Positions 17,167 to 26,743 of a stretch of DNA of 64,000 nt are shown here, one piece after another. The position numbers and the translations under genes were made by a program. Source of the stretch: JBFKPQ01 sp041628225. Its GTDB lineage: Bacteria > Actinomycetota > Acidimicrobiia > Spongiisociales > JAENVV01. The DNA lies in NCBI GenBank assembly GCA_041628225.1, contig JBFKPQ010000002.1, forward strand, positions 4,031-68,030, in the 5' to 3' direction. Each line of letters opens with the position of its first letter. The stretch's first letter is position 1. The notes below the pieces were generated by a model. That model had not been told where the DNA came from. It did not search any database and saw nothing but the letters and a program-made list of their open reading frames with translations.

Positions 17167-18084
17167 TCAGGCCGTCCGGCGGTTGGCGTGCTTGGCGGCG
17201 TACGAGGCGGCTGCCTCGCGCACCCACGCGCCCTCGTTCCACGCGTCGACCTTTTGCGCAAGCCGCTCGCGGTTCATGGGGCCGTCACCTGAAACAACCC
17301 GCCAGAATTCGTCCCAGTCGATGGCACCGAAGTCGTATCGGCCCGCGCGTTCATTCCAGACGAGGTCCGGGTCGGGGATGGTGAGGCCGAGGTATTCGGC
17401 TTGCGGCACGGTGGTGTCGACGAATTGCTGGCGCAGGTCGTCGTTCGAGACCCGCTTGATCTTCCACGCCATCGACTGGAGCGAGTGCGTCGAGTCGGCG
17501 TCGTGTGGACCGAACATCATGAGTGACGGCCACCACCACCGGTCGAGTGCATCCTGGGCCATCGCCTTCTGATCGTCGGAGCCGCGGCAGAGGGTGAGCA
17601 TGATCTCGTAGCCCTGACGCTGATGGAACGATTCCTCCTTGCAGATCCGCACCATCGCACGTGCGTAGGGCCCGTAGCTGCACCGTGCGAGCATCAGCTG
17701 GTTGGTGATGGCGGCTCCGTCGACCAGCCAGCCGATGGCGCCGATGTCGGCCCAGGTCAGCGTCGGGTAGTTGAAGATCGACGAGTACTTGTGGCGGCCC
17801 ACGTGCAGGAGGTGCAGCAACTCGTCGCGGGAGACACCGAGCGTTTCGGCCGCCGAGTAGAGGTAGAGGCCGTGGCCGGCCTCGTCCTGGACCTTGGCCA
17901 TGAGGATGGCTTTTCGCTTGAGGCTGGGGGCGCGGGTGATCCAGTTGCCCTCCGGTTGCATGCCGATGATCTCCGAGTGGGCGTGTTGGGCGATCTGTCG
18001 GATGAGCGTTTGCCGGTAGCCGTCGGGCATGTCGTCTTTCGGCTCGATCTTCTCGTCGGCGTCGATGAGGGCCTGGAAGTCCAT
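17167..18084 (-). CDS. paaA: Phenylacetyl-CoA epoxidase catalytic subunit PaaA
   Basis: 305 residues, first gene of the paa transcript. The diiron ferritin-like signatures include KVQDEAGHGLYLYSAAETLG and ICKEESFHQRQGYEIM; WWWPSLMMFGP and DWDEFWRVVSGDGPMN are family-typical. It catalyses ring 1,2-epoxidation of phenylacetyl-CoA, the committed step of the aerobic hybrid pathway. The remaining pathway genes (isomerase, hydrolase, CoA ligase) are not in the window. The ATG at 18084 has TATCGT 7 bases upstream and no Shine-Dalgarno, so the message is probably leaderless. Confidence 0.95.
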   Translation of the reverse strand: MDFQALIDADEKIEPKDDMPDGYRQTLIRQIAQHAHSEIIGMQPEGNWITRAPSLKRKAILMAKVQDEAGHGLYLYSAAETLGVSRDELLHLLHVGRHKYSSIFNYPTLTWADIGAIGWLVDGAAITNQLMLARCSYGPYARAMVRICKEESFHQRQGYEIMLTLCRGSDDQKAMAQDALDRWWWPSLMMFGPHDADSTHSLQSMAWKIKRVSNDDLRQQFVDTTVPQAEYLGLTIPDPDLVWNERAGRYDFGAIDWDEFWRVVSGDGPMNRERLAQKVDAWNEGAWVREAAASYAAKHANRRTA

Positions 18085-18091
18085 GTGCCGG

Positions 18092-18097
18092 ACGATA
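18092..18097 (-). promoter_or_regulatory. Putative -10 hexamer for leaderless paaA
   Basis: On the minus strand TATCGT is followed by 7 bases and the paaA ATG. The PaaR-type palindrome begins one base further upstream. Confidence 0.55.
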
Positions 18098-18098
18098 C

Positions 18099-18112
18099 CA
18101 AACGATCGTTTG
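18099..18112. promoter_or_regulatory. Perfect 14-bp palindrome, probable PaaR/TetR operator of the paa operon
   Basis: CAAACGATCGTTTG is its own reverse complement. It lies between the paaA -10 and where a -35 would be, so a bound repressor would block RNA polymerase. It fits, from memory, the CNAACGNNCGTTNG consensus reported for Thermus PaaR. The last gene of the operon encodes a TetR protein of the right type. Confidence 0.75.
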
Positions 18113-18132
18113 TTTCGAGCGGAGCGGCGCGA

Positions 18133-18241
18133 AGAAGGCCCCGCTAGCGTTTCCGCTCTCAGGGCCTTCTACGTGGCTCGATCCGTGACGGACCGAACCG
18201 AGGCGATCTACGTGTTCCGGCCCGAGGGCCTACGTGTTCCG
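18133..18241 (+). repeat. Inverted and direct repeats in the paaA-DUF3237 intergenic region
   Basis: AGAAGGCCC (18133-18141) pairs exactly with 18162-18170 across a 20-base loop. CTACGTGTTCCG occurs at 18208-18219 and again at 18230-18241 (22-base period), with a weaker copy, CTACGTGGCTCG, at 18169-18180. The repeats lie in the 259-base space between divergent genes, so they may be regulator sites for the plus-strand gene. Confidence 0.45.
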
Positions 18242-18343
18242 ATCGCGCAAAGGGCAATCTATCGCATGGGCGCCGGTCTGTCCATGGCGGAGTGTCACGG
18301 CGGCGCGGCTAGGTTCGAACCGACACCGAAAGGACGATCCCAG

Positions 18344-18754
18344 ATGGCCACACTCGAGGAGTTCTGCACGATTCGGGCGTCGCTCGACATGAACGTCATC
18401 GGCAACACGCCGCGCGGCATGCGGATCGATTTTCCGTTCGCGGGTGTCGCCACCTCCTCGCATTGGGAAGGCGAACGTCCGGTGAGTGGAGTGGACTACG
18501 TGACGGTGCGCGCCGACGGCAACATGCAACTCGACATCCACGGGGTCATCGGTGAGGGACGCGCCAAGGTGGCATACACGGCGACCGGCGTGAGCCTGGC
18601 CAGCGAAGAACGAGGGGTCGCCTACCCGCAAGAGCTCCTCGTGTTCGAGACCGCCGACGCGGACCTGGCGTTTCTCAATGACGCCGTCGCGGTGGCCCTC
18701 GGCAAAGGCGAGGGCAACGCCATCGAGCTGACCGTGTGGCTGGTCCGCGGCTGA
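18344..18754 (+). CDS. DUF3237 family protein
   Basis: 136 residues from the ATG at 18344, with AAAGGA about 9 bases upstream. The sequence matches the DUF3237 beta-barrel pattern: GVDYVTVRADGNMQLDIHGVI, GRAKVAYTATGV and FETADADLAFLNDAVAVALGKGE. No enzymatic activity is established for the family. It is divergent from paaA, separated by repeat-rich DNA, and followed 16 bases later by the GDPD gene, which has its own leaderless-type promoter. A link to aromatic catabolism is possible only by position. Confidence 0.7.
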   Translation: MATLEEFCTIRASLDMNVIGNTPRGMRIDFPFAGVATSSHWEGERPVSGVDYVTVRADGNMQLDIHGVIGEGRAKVAYTATGVSLASEERGVAYPQELLVFETADADLAFLNDAVAVALGKGEGNAIELTVWLVRG

Positions 18755-18758
18755 CGGA

Positions 18759-18764
18759 TACACT
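18759..18764 (+). promoter_or_regulatory. Putative -10 hexamer for the leaderless GDPD gene
   Basis: TACACT, 6 bases, then the GTG start. It supports the GTG over a later ATG. Confidence 0.5.
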
Positions 18765-18770
18765 GCCGGC

Positions 18771-19583
18771 GTGTTGCGTCCGGTTCTGCAAGGTGAGCAT
18801 CCCATCGCCATGGCCCATCGAGGGTCGATGAGCCTGTGGCCGGAGAACACGATGGTGGCCTTTCAGGGTGCCGTCGACCTCGGCTACCGGTACCTCGAAA
18901 CCGATCTGCATGCCACCGCCGACGGTGTTCTCGTGTGCGTCCACGACGACACGCTCGACCGGACCACCGAGGCGACCGGTCCCGTCACCCAGCGTCATTT
19001 GGCGGACCTGCAGAGCTTCGACGCCGCCTACCGCTTCGATCCGGTCCGGCACTTCCCGCACCGCTGCGGAGGTGTGACCATCCCGACCTTCGAGGAGCTC
19101 GTCACGACGTTTCCGGACGTCCGGATCACGGTCGACCTGAAGCAATCCGGCATCGAACCGTTGCTGGCGGATGCCGTCGCTCGCTGGGACCTGTGGGACC
19201 GGCTGATCGTCGGATCGTTTCGTGACGGACGCATTGCCCGCTTTCGGCGGCTCACCAAGGGCAGGGTTGCAACGTCGGGAGGACCGGCCGCCATCCTGCG
19301 TTTCCTGGCAGCGGTCCGGATGGGTCGGCGACCTCGGCTCGTGGCCGACGCGCTCCAGGTGCCAGTCTCCAGCAACGGCCTCAGAGTGGTCGACAATCGC
19401 ACGGTTCGGGCAGCCCATGCCATCGGCAAACACGTGCACGTGTGGACGGTGAATGAGCGCGACGAGATGGAACGCCTCATGGAACTGGGGGTAGACGGTC
19501 TGATCACCGATCGACCCGACGTCTTGAAGCACCTGATGGTCGAACGCGGCCGAGGCGGTCCGTGGAACGAGGTTCGGACATGA
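18771..19583 (+). CDS. Glycerophosphodiester phosphodiesterase family protein
   Basis: 270 residues from a GTG at 18771. GDPD motifs are AMAHRGSMSLWPENT at the N-terminus, YLETDLHATADGVLVCVHDD carrying the metal ligands and catalytic residues, DLKQSG, and VWTVNERDEMERLMELGVDGLITDRPD at the C-terminus. The enzyme hydrolyses glycerophosphodiesters to glycerol-3-phosphate and an alcohol. There is no signal peptide, so it is cytoplasmic. TACACT followed by exactly 6 bases and GTG suggests a leaderless start. The stop overlaps the next gene as ATGA. Confidence 0.9.
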   Translation: MLRPVLQGEHPIAMAHRGSMSLWPENTMVAFQGAVDLGYRYLETDLHATADGVLVCVHDDTLDRTTEATGPVTQRHLADLQSFDAAYRFDPVRHFPHRCGGVTIPTFEELVTTFPDVRITVDLKQSGIEPLLADAVARWDLWDRLIVGSFRDGRIARFRRLTKGRVATSGGPAAILRFLAAVRMGRRPRLVADALQVPVSSNGLRVVDNRTVRAAHAIGKHVHVWTVNERDEMERLMELGVDGLITDRPDVLKHLMVERGRGGPWNEVRT

Positions 19584-20161
19584 GCGGTTGGGAGCGTGTC
19601 GGATCGGTGGCTCTGACGCAGATCCACGTGGGTGATCTCGTCCACGGCAACTGGTACGACGTCAATCGGCTGCATCGCGTCGACGCCCTGTGGCTCACGG
19701 CGCGAGGGGTGGTCGGCGTGAGGGACGGCAAGGCCATCCTCGATTCGCATCACCGGGACCACCCGGAGCGGAGCCGTTGGAACCCGGGACGCATGCTGTC
19801 GGTGGGCTTCGAGGGTCACTACGCCCGGATCGCCGAGCATTTCGGAGAGGTACCCATGGGTATCGGCGGGGAGAACCTCGTGGTCGACGCTCCTGACGTC
19901 TTCACCGAGTCAGACCTGTCGGCCGGGATGCGCATCGTCGGGGAGTCGGGCGAGGTCGAGTTGGCGGGAGCCGCCGTGGCGAAGCCGTGCTTGCAGTTCA
20001 CCGGACACCTGCTGGACGATCCCGATGCCGACCAGGCGACGTTGCTCGCCCATCGGGGGCTGCTCGATCACGGTATCCGGGGGTTCGTGTTCGATATCAG
20101 CGACCTGTCGGACCGGGGGTTCCGGGTGGCTCCCGGGGCCGAGGTGTTCCGACGGATTTGA
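19580..20161 (+). CDS. MOSC-like domain protein
   Basis: 193 residues, ATGA-coupled to the GDPD gene. The second half resembles a MOSC core: GIGGENLVVDAPDVF, SAGMRIVGESGEVELAGAAVAKPC with the conserved Cys, and a C-terminal GIRGFVFDISD...VAPGAEVF. MOSC proteins carry sulfur for molybdenum-cofactor enzymes or act alone on reactive N-hydroxylated compounds. The usual MOSC N-terminal basic motif is weak. Coupling to a phosphodiesterase is unusual for a MOSC protein. The fold is fairly likely; the function is not known. Confidence 0.55.
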   Translation: MSGWERVGSVALTQIHVGDLVHGNWYDVNRLHRVDALWLTARGVVGVRDGKAILDSHHRDHPERSRWNPGRMLSVGFEGHYARIAEHFGEVPMGIGGENLVVDAPDVFTESDLSAGMRIVGESGEVELAGAAVAKPCLQFTGHLLDDPDADQATLLAHRGLLDHGIRGFVFDISDLSDRGFRVAPGAEVFRRI

Positions 20162-20169
20162 GGTTCCGT

Positions 20170-20193
20170 TAACCGGGACCTGCGTCCCCGTTA
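20170..20193 (+). terminator. Hairpin 8 bases after the MOSC-like gene
   Basis: TAACCGGGAC and GTCCCCGTTA pair in 9 of 10 positions around a CTGC loop. There is no U-tract. It may terminate the GDPD-MOSC transcript or serve as a processing stem. Confidence 0.4.
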
Positions 20194-20258
20194 GGTCGTG
20201 GAATGTGACACTGGTGGTGGACGGTCAGCAACGCCCACCCCCCCGGGCGCGGACCGCA

Positions 20259-20328
20259 GCCTCGCCTCGGATGGTCGGCTGAGCTTTCAGAGCCTCCCAG
20301 CCCACTGGTCGGCCATCCGAGTCGAGGC
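20259..20328. repeat. 16-bp near-perfect inverted repeat with 38-base spacer
   Basis: The 16 bases at 20259-20274 pair with 20313-20328 in 15 of 16 positions. The spacer holds its own short stem (CTGA/TCAG), and GCTTTCGTTTTC follows on the plus strand. It could be a plus-strand terminator with a branched stem, a small structured RNA, or a remnant of a short mobile repeat. It ends 10 bases before the stop of the minus-strand 1225-residue gene. Confidence 0.5.
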
Positions 20329-20338
20329 GCTTTCGTTT

Positions 20339-23300
20339 TCAGCGCGGCGCAATGGCGAAGACCTGGCCCGTCTCGCTCGTGACGAAGAGGACGTCGGTTC
20401 CCACCGCGGGCGACGTGACGATCCGTCCTCCGGCGTCGAATCGCCACACTTCCTCGCCATCGAGGGTGGCTGCCAGGACGAACCCGCTGACGGAGCCGGC
20501 ATAGATCATGTCTCCGGCGATCACGGGAGGCCCGGTGTCGGTGAGGTCGGGGATCACCCAGAGAATGGTCCCGTCCGGCACGCTCATCGCCGTCAGCCGC
20601 GGCCCGTCGGCGTAGTAGACGACGCCGTCTGCAACCGCGACTTCGTCATTGAGGTCCACGCCCAACAACAGGGGCTGGGCTTCCACCAGTGATGGGCACC
20701 GACCCTCGGCGAACTGGAAGAGATTGCCCCCTTGGGTGCCGACGTACACGATGCCATCCGAGATGGCCGGCGCGGTTCGGATGGCGGCGCCGGTCTCCAG
20801 CGTGCAGATGCCTTCGCCGGTGGTTGCGTCGACGAGGTGGAGGGTGCCGGCTTCGTCGCCGACGTAGATGATGCCATCGCTGGCCGTGGGGCTCCCGGTC
20901 ATGGGCGGCCCTGGGTCGCCGGACGGGTATTGCCAGAGAACCGTGCCTTCTCCGGCCGCCAGGCCGTGGAGCCGGCCATCCCCGCCGCTCACGGCGACCA
21001 TGTCGTATCGCTCACCGGACGGTGGGAAGATCCGAAAAACGATCGGCGTCGTGAGGACGGGCTCGCCGATCTCGTATTGCCAGAGGGGCCTTTGGTTCGA
21101 GTTGATCGCATCGCGGGCGTACACGCGACCGTCGTTGCTGCCGGCCACCAACATGCTGAGCGTCGACTCCCCGATGTCGACGGATCCGACCGTCGGTGTC
21201 GAGAGGACGGGCCCTCCTGTCTCCATTCGCCACAGCTGCGCCCCGGTCGTCTGGTCGACGGCGTAGATGAAGTGATCCGAGCTGCCGAAGTACACCCATT
21301 TCCCGAAGGCAACCGGCGACGTCCGGATGACGTCCCCTGCGGCGAATGTCCAGTAGATCCCGCCGACGTCGGGAACTCCTGCGGCGTCGAACACGCCATC
21401 GTGCAGTGGTGACCCTCGCCATTCGGCCGAGCCCGACAAGCCGTCTTCGGGGACCGGAACGATGTTTCGCTCCAGAACGAACTGTGTCGTGGTGGTGCGG
21501 TCGACCGTGCGTTCAATGACGACCGTTCCTCCGGGAGAGAGGTCGAAGCCCCCGAGAGCGAACGTGGCACCGACCGAGAGCGCGACGACGGCGGCAGCGC
21601 CGACCAGGATGGCGACCGCACGACTCGCCGTGCGGACTGGTCGGCGGCGGACGACACCGGCGGCGCGGCGCTGCGACGGCGACAGCGGCGCACCTCCTTC
21701 GTCCAACCCGAGACCTGCCCAGGCCTCCGCCAGTGCTTCGCGGAACTCGGGGGTCTCTTCGTCGACCGCTCCGGTGTGCTCGAGCGCGGCCGATACGTGC
21801 GGCAGCTCTCGCCACGCCGGTTGCCATCCGGGTGGTAGCCGGTCGGCGAGTCCTCGCACCCTGTCGGCGACGCGGGCCGACGGGCCTTCTTCCCAGGCGT
21901 CGGCCGCATGCACGGCTCGGACGGTTGCCGGGAGGTTGCCGAGCTCGTCGGCGAGCGTGGCGGCGTGGCGTGCCAGTTCCGGGTCGGACTCGATCGTGGC
22001 CCGATCCGTCATGAAGTCCACCGCCGCGCCGAACCACCTGGCCACGAGCAGTTCGTCGGTCAGGTTCTCGGCGTGCTCCTGGTCGTAGTCGCCGGTGGAG
22101 GCCTGATCGATGACGAGGCGCGCCGCCTCGCAGCGGCGCCTCCACCGCCATCCGTCGGCGCCTGGCGGGCAGGCTTCGATCGCCAGCCGGATCTCCGACT
22201 GCGCCGTGCCGGCATCGTCCGTGTGGAGGAATCCCTGAGCGCGATGGAACCGCGCCACGTTCTCCCATTGGGGAAGATGCGCCATCGTCAGGTCGAACAG
22301 CCCTTCGGCTTGTTCGGCGTAATCGGCCCAGCGCTCGAAGGTCGCGAGTCCTTCCGCCCGAGCCAACGCCGCCAGGAACAGCACGGAGGTGGCCCCGTTG
22401 GCGCGTGCCAGGTCCTCGGCGCGCCGGATGGCTTCCAGAGCGCCGGTCGCGTCGCCGGTGGAAAAAAGGGCCCGGCCCCAGTAGGCGAGCTGCGCGGCGA
22501 GCGCCCCCGGTCCAAGGTGCTCGGCCCGGTCGACGAGCGATGCAAACGACGCCTCGGCGTCGCGCGCCTGTCCGCGGTCCAACTCGATCCAGGCTCGGTG
22601 CGTGTCGACCGAATAGCGATGGTCCGCAACCTCCCCTTCTGCCGACGACTTGCGGAGGGCAGCGTCGGCTTCCTCGGGGAACCCCAGGCGAGACAACGTC
22701 CGAGCGTGGAGAGCAAGGAGCGGCGGAAGCTGGTCTCGGGTGTCCGCGAGGTGCGCATCGAGTTCGGCCATGGCGAGATGGCGCTCCGCCTGCTGCGGTC
22801 GCTGCAGATCGTCGGCCAAGGTTGCGGCAAAGCCGCGCGCCGCCACCTTCGGAGCGCCTTCCAGCAGATCGACGGCCAGTTGGTTTTCTCGCGCGGCTCC
22901 GTCCGACCAGCCGGCCGAGCGCAGGAAGCGTGCTCGCATGTCGTGCAGCATCCCCGTCGTCTCGTCCCTGGCCTCAGGGTCGGCGTCGAGAGCCCGGCCG
23001 GCCAGCCAATACGCCTCGGCCGCCTGGCCGGTGTCGTGGCGCGCCTTGGCCAGGCGCGTGAACATGTCCCTGGCGCCCTCCGTATCGCCCGCTTGGGCCA
23101 TCAATTCCGCCCGGGTGAGTTCGTCACTCTCGGGGACGGCTGCCAGCAGGCGCTGGGCGAGATGGGCTCTCCGCGCCGCCGTCAGCTCGATGGTATCGGA
23201 CAGCGCCTCACCAGCTCCGTAGCCTTGGGGAGTGTCGATGGCGAGACCGGAACGAATGAGCCGGTCGCCCGCAGTGAGCACCGCGTTCTCTTCGAGGCCG

Positions 23301-24016
23301 GTGACCGTCGCGAGCGCATCGACTCGCACGGGATTCCCGGCGGTGACGAGGGCTTGGGCGACGGCTACCTGGGTCTCGTCGAGTGCATCCTGCGCCACCT
23401 GCGCGCCCGGTTCGATCGTCCACTGGTCTTCCGTGTGATCGAGCGAACCTGTGGCCGCCGATGCCCGGAGGCGGGCGAGAATCCGCCGGTCGTTGGCGCC
23501 ACCGGCGAGAATGGCGTCGGCGAACGCTTCGACGCCGGGGCCCGTCAGCGCACCGGCCAGGTCCACTGAGTCGATGGGAATCAGGTCGAGTTCGTGAGTC
23601 GTCGCACCGGTCGTGGCTCGCATCTTGTTGATCGTGATGGCGACGAGGTCGTCAGAACGATCGGCGACCAACACCAGCGTCACCGGCCGATCGCCGGACG
23701 CCAACAGACGGTGGAGGTGTGCCAGTGAGCTGGCATCGGCCTTGCCGAGATCTTCGATCGCAATGAGGAGTGGACCGTCTTCCGGCAGGTCGAGCTGGTC
23801 GAGAACGTCGCCCGCCCGGGAAGGGTCGGTGCCGTGAGCGATGTGGGCTCCCAGGTCGTCGCGCAGCGCCTCCAGGAGGGGCCCCGCATCAGCCGGGGGA
23901 ACCCGGTCGACGACGACGAGCTGGCTCGAGCCCTCCGCCTTCGACGCGATGTGCGCGGCCGAGATGCGCTCCCAGATGTCTCGGCGCAAGGTACGGACGA
24001 ATTCGATGGTTTCCAC
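20339..24016 (-). CDS. Large protein: P-loop-less STAND-type ATPase-like domain, TPR region, one membrane helix, extracytoplasmic PQQ-type beta-propeller
   Basis: 1225 residues from a GTG at 24016 with GAGGGAGG upstream. Residues 1-300 resemble the AAA_16/MalT ATPase module: the Walker B-like strand PLLIAIEDLGKADASSLAHL is present, but no GxxxxGK P-loop exists. Residues about 300-740 are TPR-like helical pairs rich in Ala, Glu and Arg. One membrane helix lies at about 795-820 (ASRAVAILVGAAAVVALSVG), after a basic stretch. Residues 850-1225 are repeated blades such as TSPVAFGKWVYFGSSD and SDGIIYVGDEAGTLHLVD, typical of PQQ/BamB-like propellers. The topology would put the propeller outside and the TPR part inside. 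Function is unknown; a signalling or scaffold role is the likeliest inference. Confidence 0.75.
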   Translation of the reverse strand: METIEFVRTLRRDIWERISAAHIASKAEGSSQLVVVDRVPPADAGPLLEALRDDLGAHIAHGTDPSRAGDVLDQLDLPEDGPLLIAIEDLGKADASSLAHLHRLLASGDRPVTLVLVADRSDDLVAITINKMRATTGATTHELDLIPIDSVDLAGALTGPGVEAFADAILAGGANDRRILARLRASAATGSLDHTEDQWTIEPGAQVAQDALDETQVAVAQALVTAGNPVRVDALATVTGLEENAVLTAGDRLIRSGLAIDTPQGYGAGEALSDTIELTAARRAHLAQRLLAAVPESDELTRAELMAQAGDTEGARDMFTRLAKARHDTGQAAEAYWLAGRALDADPEARDETTGMLHDMRARFLRSAGWSDGAARENQLAVDLLEGAPKVAARGFAATLADDLQRPQQAERHLAMAELDAHLADTRDQLPPLLALHARTLSRLGFPEEADAALRKSSAEGEVADHRYSVDTHRAWIELDRGQARDAEASFASLVDRAEHLGPGALAAQLAYWGRALFSTGDATGALEAIRRAEDLARANGATSVLFLAALARAEGLATFERWADYAEQAEGLFDLTMAHLPQWENVARFHRAQGFLHTDDAGTAQSEIRLAIEACPPGADGWRWRRRCEAARLVIDQASTGDYDQEHAENLTDELLVARWFGAAVDFMTDRATIESDPELARHAATLADELGNLPATVRAVHAADAWEEGPSARVADRVRGLADRLPPGWQPAWRELPHVSAALEHTGAVDEETPEFREALAEAWAGLGLDEGGAPLSPSQRRAAGVVRRRPVRTASRAVAILVGAAAVVALSVGATFALGGFDLSPGGTVVIERTVDRTTTTQFVLERNIVPVPEDGLSGSAEWRGSPLHDGVFDAAGVPDVGGIYWTFAAGDVIRTSPVAFGKWVYFGSSDHFIYAVDQTTGAQLWRMETGGPVLSTPTVGSVDIGESTLSMLVAGSNDGRVYARDAINSNQRPLWQYEIGEPVLTTPIVFRIFPPSGERYDMVAVSGGDGRLHGLAAGEGTVLWQYPSGDPGPPMTGSPTASDGIIYVGDEAGTLHLVDATTGEGICTLETGAAIRTAPAISDGIVYVGTQGGNLFQFAEGRCPSLVEAQPLLLGVDLNDEVAVADGVVYYADGPRLTAMSVPDGTILWVIPDLTDTGPPVIAGDMIYAGSVSGFVLAATLDGEEVWRFDAGGRIVTSPAVGTDVLFVTSETGQVFAIAPR

Positions 24017-24078
24017 GCGGCCTCCCTCGTTGGCAAACTACCGCACCGGCCACCGTCGCGGTGGGGGAACCTGGAATA

Positions 24079-24677
24079 TCAGAAGGATGGCAGGAACTCG
24101 GCGCGGCCTGCCTCGAAGTCTGCGATGGCCGATGCGTGTCCGAGGGTGATGCCGATGTCGTCCAAGCCGTTCAGCAATCGGTGTCTCGTGAACGGGTCGA
24201 TTTCGAAGGTCGCTTCGAATGCGTCGGCGGTCACCGTTTGTGCCTCGAGATCGATCACGATGGATGCAGCAGGATCGTTTTCCGCCAGTTCGAGGAGGTA
24301 GTCGACTTCCTTGTCGGACAGCTCGATGGGGAGCAGTCCGATCTTGGTGCAGTTGGTCTTGAAGATGTCGGCGAACGACGGCGCGATGACGGCTTCGAAT
24401 CCCCAATCCTGGATGCCCCACGGCGCATGTTCCCGTGACGACCCCGATCCGAAGTTCGGTCCGGTGACGAGCACCTTGGCATCTTGGTACTCGGGCCGGT
24501 TGAGCGGGAAGTCCGGGTCGAGTTCACCGTCAGGGCCGTGCCGCCAGTCCGCGAACACGAACTCGCCGTAGCCGGTGCGCTCGACCCGCTTGAGGTGCTG
24601 TTTCGGCATGATCTGGTCGGTGTCGACGTTGGCTCGTCGGAGCGGGAGCATCGTTCCACGGATGACGGTCACGACTT

Positions 24678-24681
<4 letters not shown>
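24079..24681 (-). CDS. leuD: 3-isopropylmalate dehydratase small subunit
   Basis: 200 residues from the ATG at 24681. LeuD hallmarks are RANVDTDQIMPKQHLKRVERTG, GPNFGSGSSREHAPW, and IAPSFADIFKTNCTKIGLLP. With LeuC it isomerises 2- to 3-isopropylmalate in leucine synthesis. The start overlaps the leuC stop by 4 bases. The long frame that continues far upstream is an artefact of GC-rich shadow frames over leuC. Confidence 0.96.
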
Positions 24682-26084
<1,403 letters not shown>

Positions 26085-26158
26085 GGGTGTCTCCGTGTGA
26101 GCGATAGAGCGTAGCCAGGCGCCGCCGGAGGGGAAACACCGCATGGGAGAATCGTCCG

Positions 26159-26734
26159 ATGGACGATCGGCGATTGGCAATACGTCTCGAGTGGGCGACG
26201 ATCTGGTGGAACCTCGGCGAGGCGGTCGTCACGGTGACGCTGGGGCTGATGGCACGTTCGATCGCCCTGGTGGCGTTCGGCGCGGATTCGCTCATCGAGG
26301 TGTTCGCATCGGGGGTGGTGGTGTGGCACGAGGAGCACGAGGGCGATCGGTCGGCTGATCGCACCCGTCTGGCCCATCGGTTGATCGGTGTGGCATTCGT
26401 GCTGCTGGCGGTGGCGCTGCTGGCGTCGGCGACGCGCCGTTTCGCCACCGGCGAGGCCCCCGATCCATCGCCATGGGGCATCGCCTATACGGCGCTCGCC
26501 GCCGTGGTGATGTTCGGCCTGGCGATCTGGAAACGTCGCGTGGCGCGCCGCCTCGACTCGTCGCCGCTGGCCGCCGAAGCCGACGTCACCTTCCTCGACG
26601 GTGTCCTCGCCTCGAGCATCCTGGTCGCACTCATCCTCACGGCCTGGCGAGGCTGGTGGTGGGTCGATCCGGCGGCGGCACTCGTCGTGGCGGGATTCGC
26701 CGTACGAGAGGGGGTCGAGAACCTCCGCTGGTAG
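26159..26734 (+). CDS. Cation-diffusion-facilitator-like membrane protein, membrane domain only
   Basis: 191 residues with about five or six membrane helices (WNLGEAVVTVTLGLMARS, HRLIGVAFVLLAVALLA, IAYTALAAVVMFGLAIW, LASSILVALILTAW). The CDF pattern is visible around FGADSLIEVFASG in helix 2 and EADVTFLDGVLASS in helix 5, where known transporters have HxxxD or DxxxD metal sites; here Asp and Glu remain but no His. The cytoplasmic metal-sensing domain is absent. It may transport a cation other than zinc or have another role. The start ATG at 26159 has a weak GAGAAT 6 bases upstream. Confidence 0.65.
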   Translation: MDDRRLAIRLEWATIWWNLGEAVVTVTLGLMARSIALVAFGADSLIEVFASGVVVWHEEHEGDRSADRTRLAHRLIGVAFVLLAVALLASATRRFATGEAPDPSPWGIAYTALAAVVMFGLAIWKRRVARRLDSSPLAAEADVTFLDGVLASSILVALILTAWRGWWWVDPAAALVVAGFAVREGVENLRW

Positions 26735-26737
26735 GGT
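26732..26737 (+). promoter_or_regulatory. Putative -10 hexamer for the leaderless PPOX gene
   Basis: TAGGGT, 6 bases, then ATG. The TAG is also the stop codon of the preceding gene. Confidence 0.45.
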
Positions 26738-26743
26738 CGCCGC

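Noticed and set aside
20339..24016. Calling the 1225-residue protein a LuxR/MalT regulator
   Set aside because: There is no HTH and no P-loop, and the C-terminus is an extracytoplasmic propeller.
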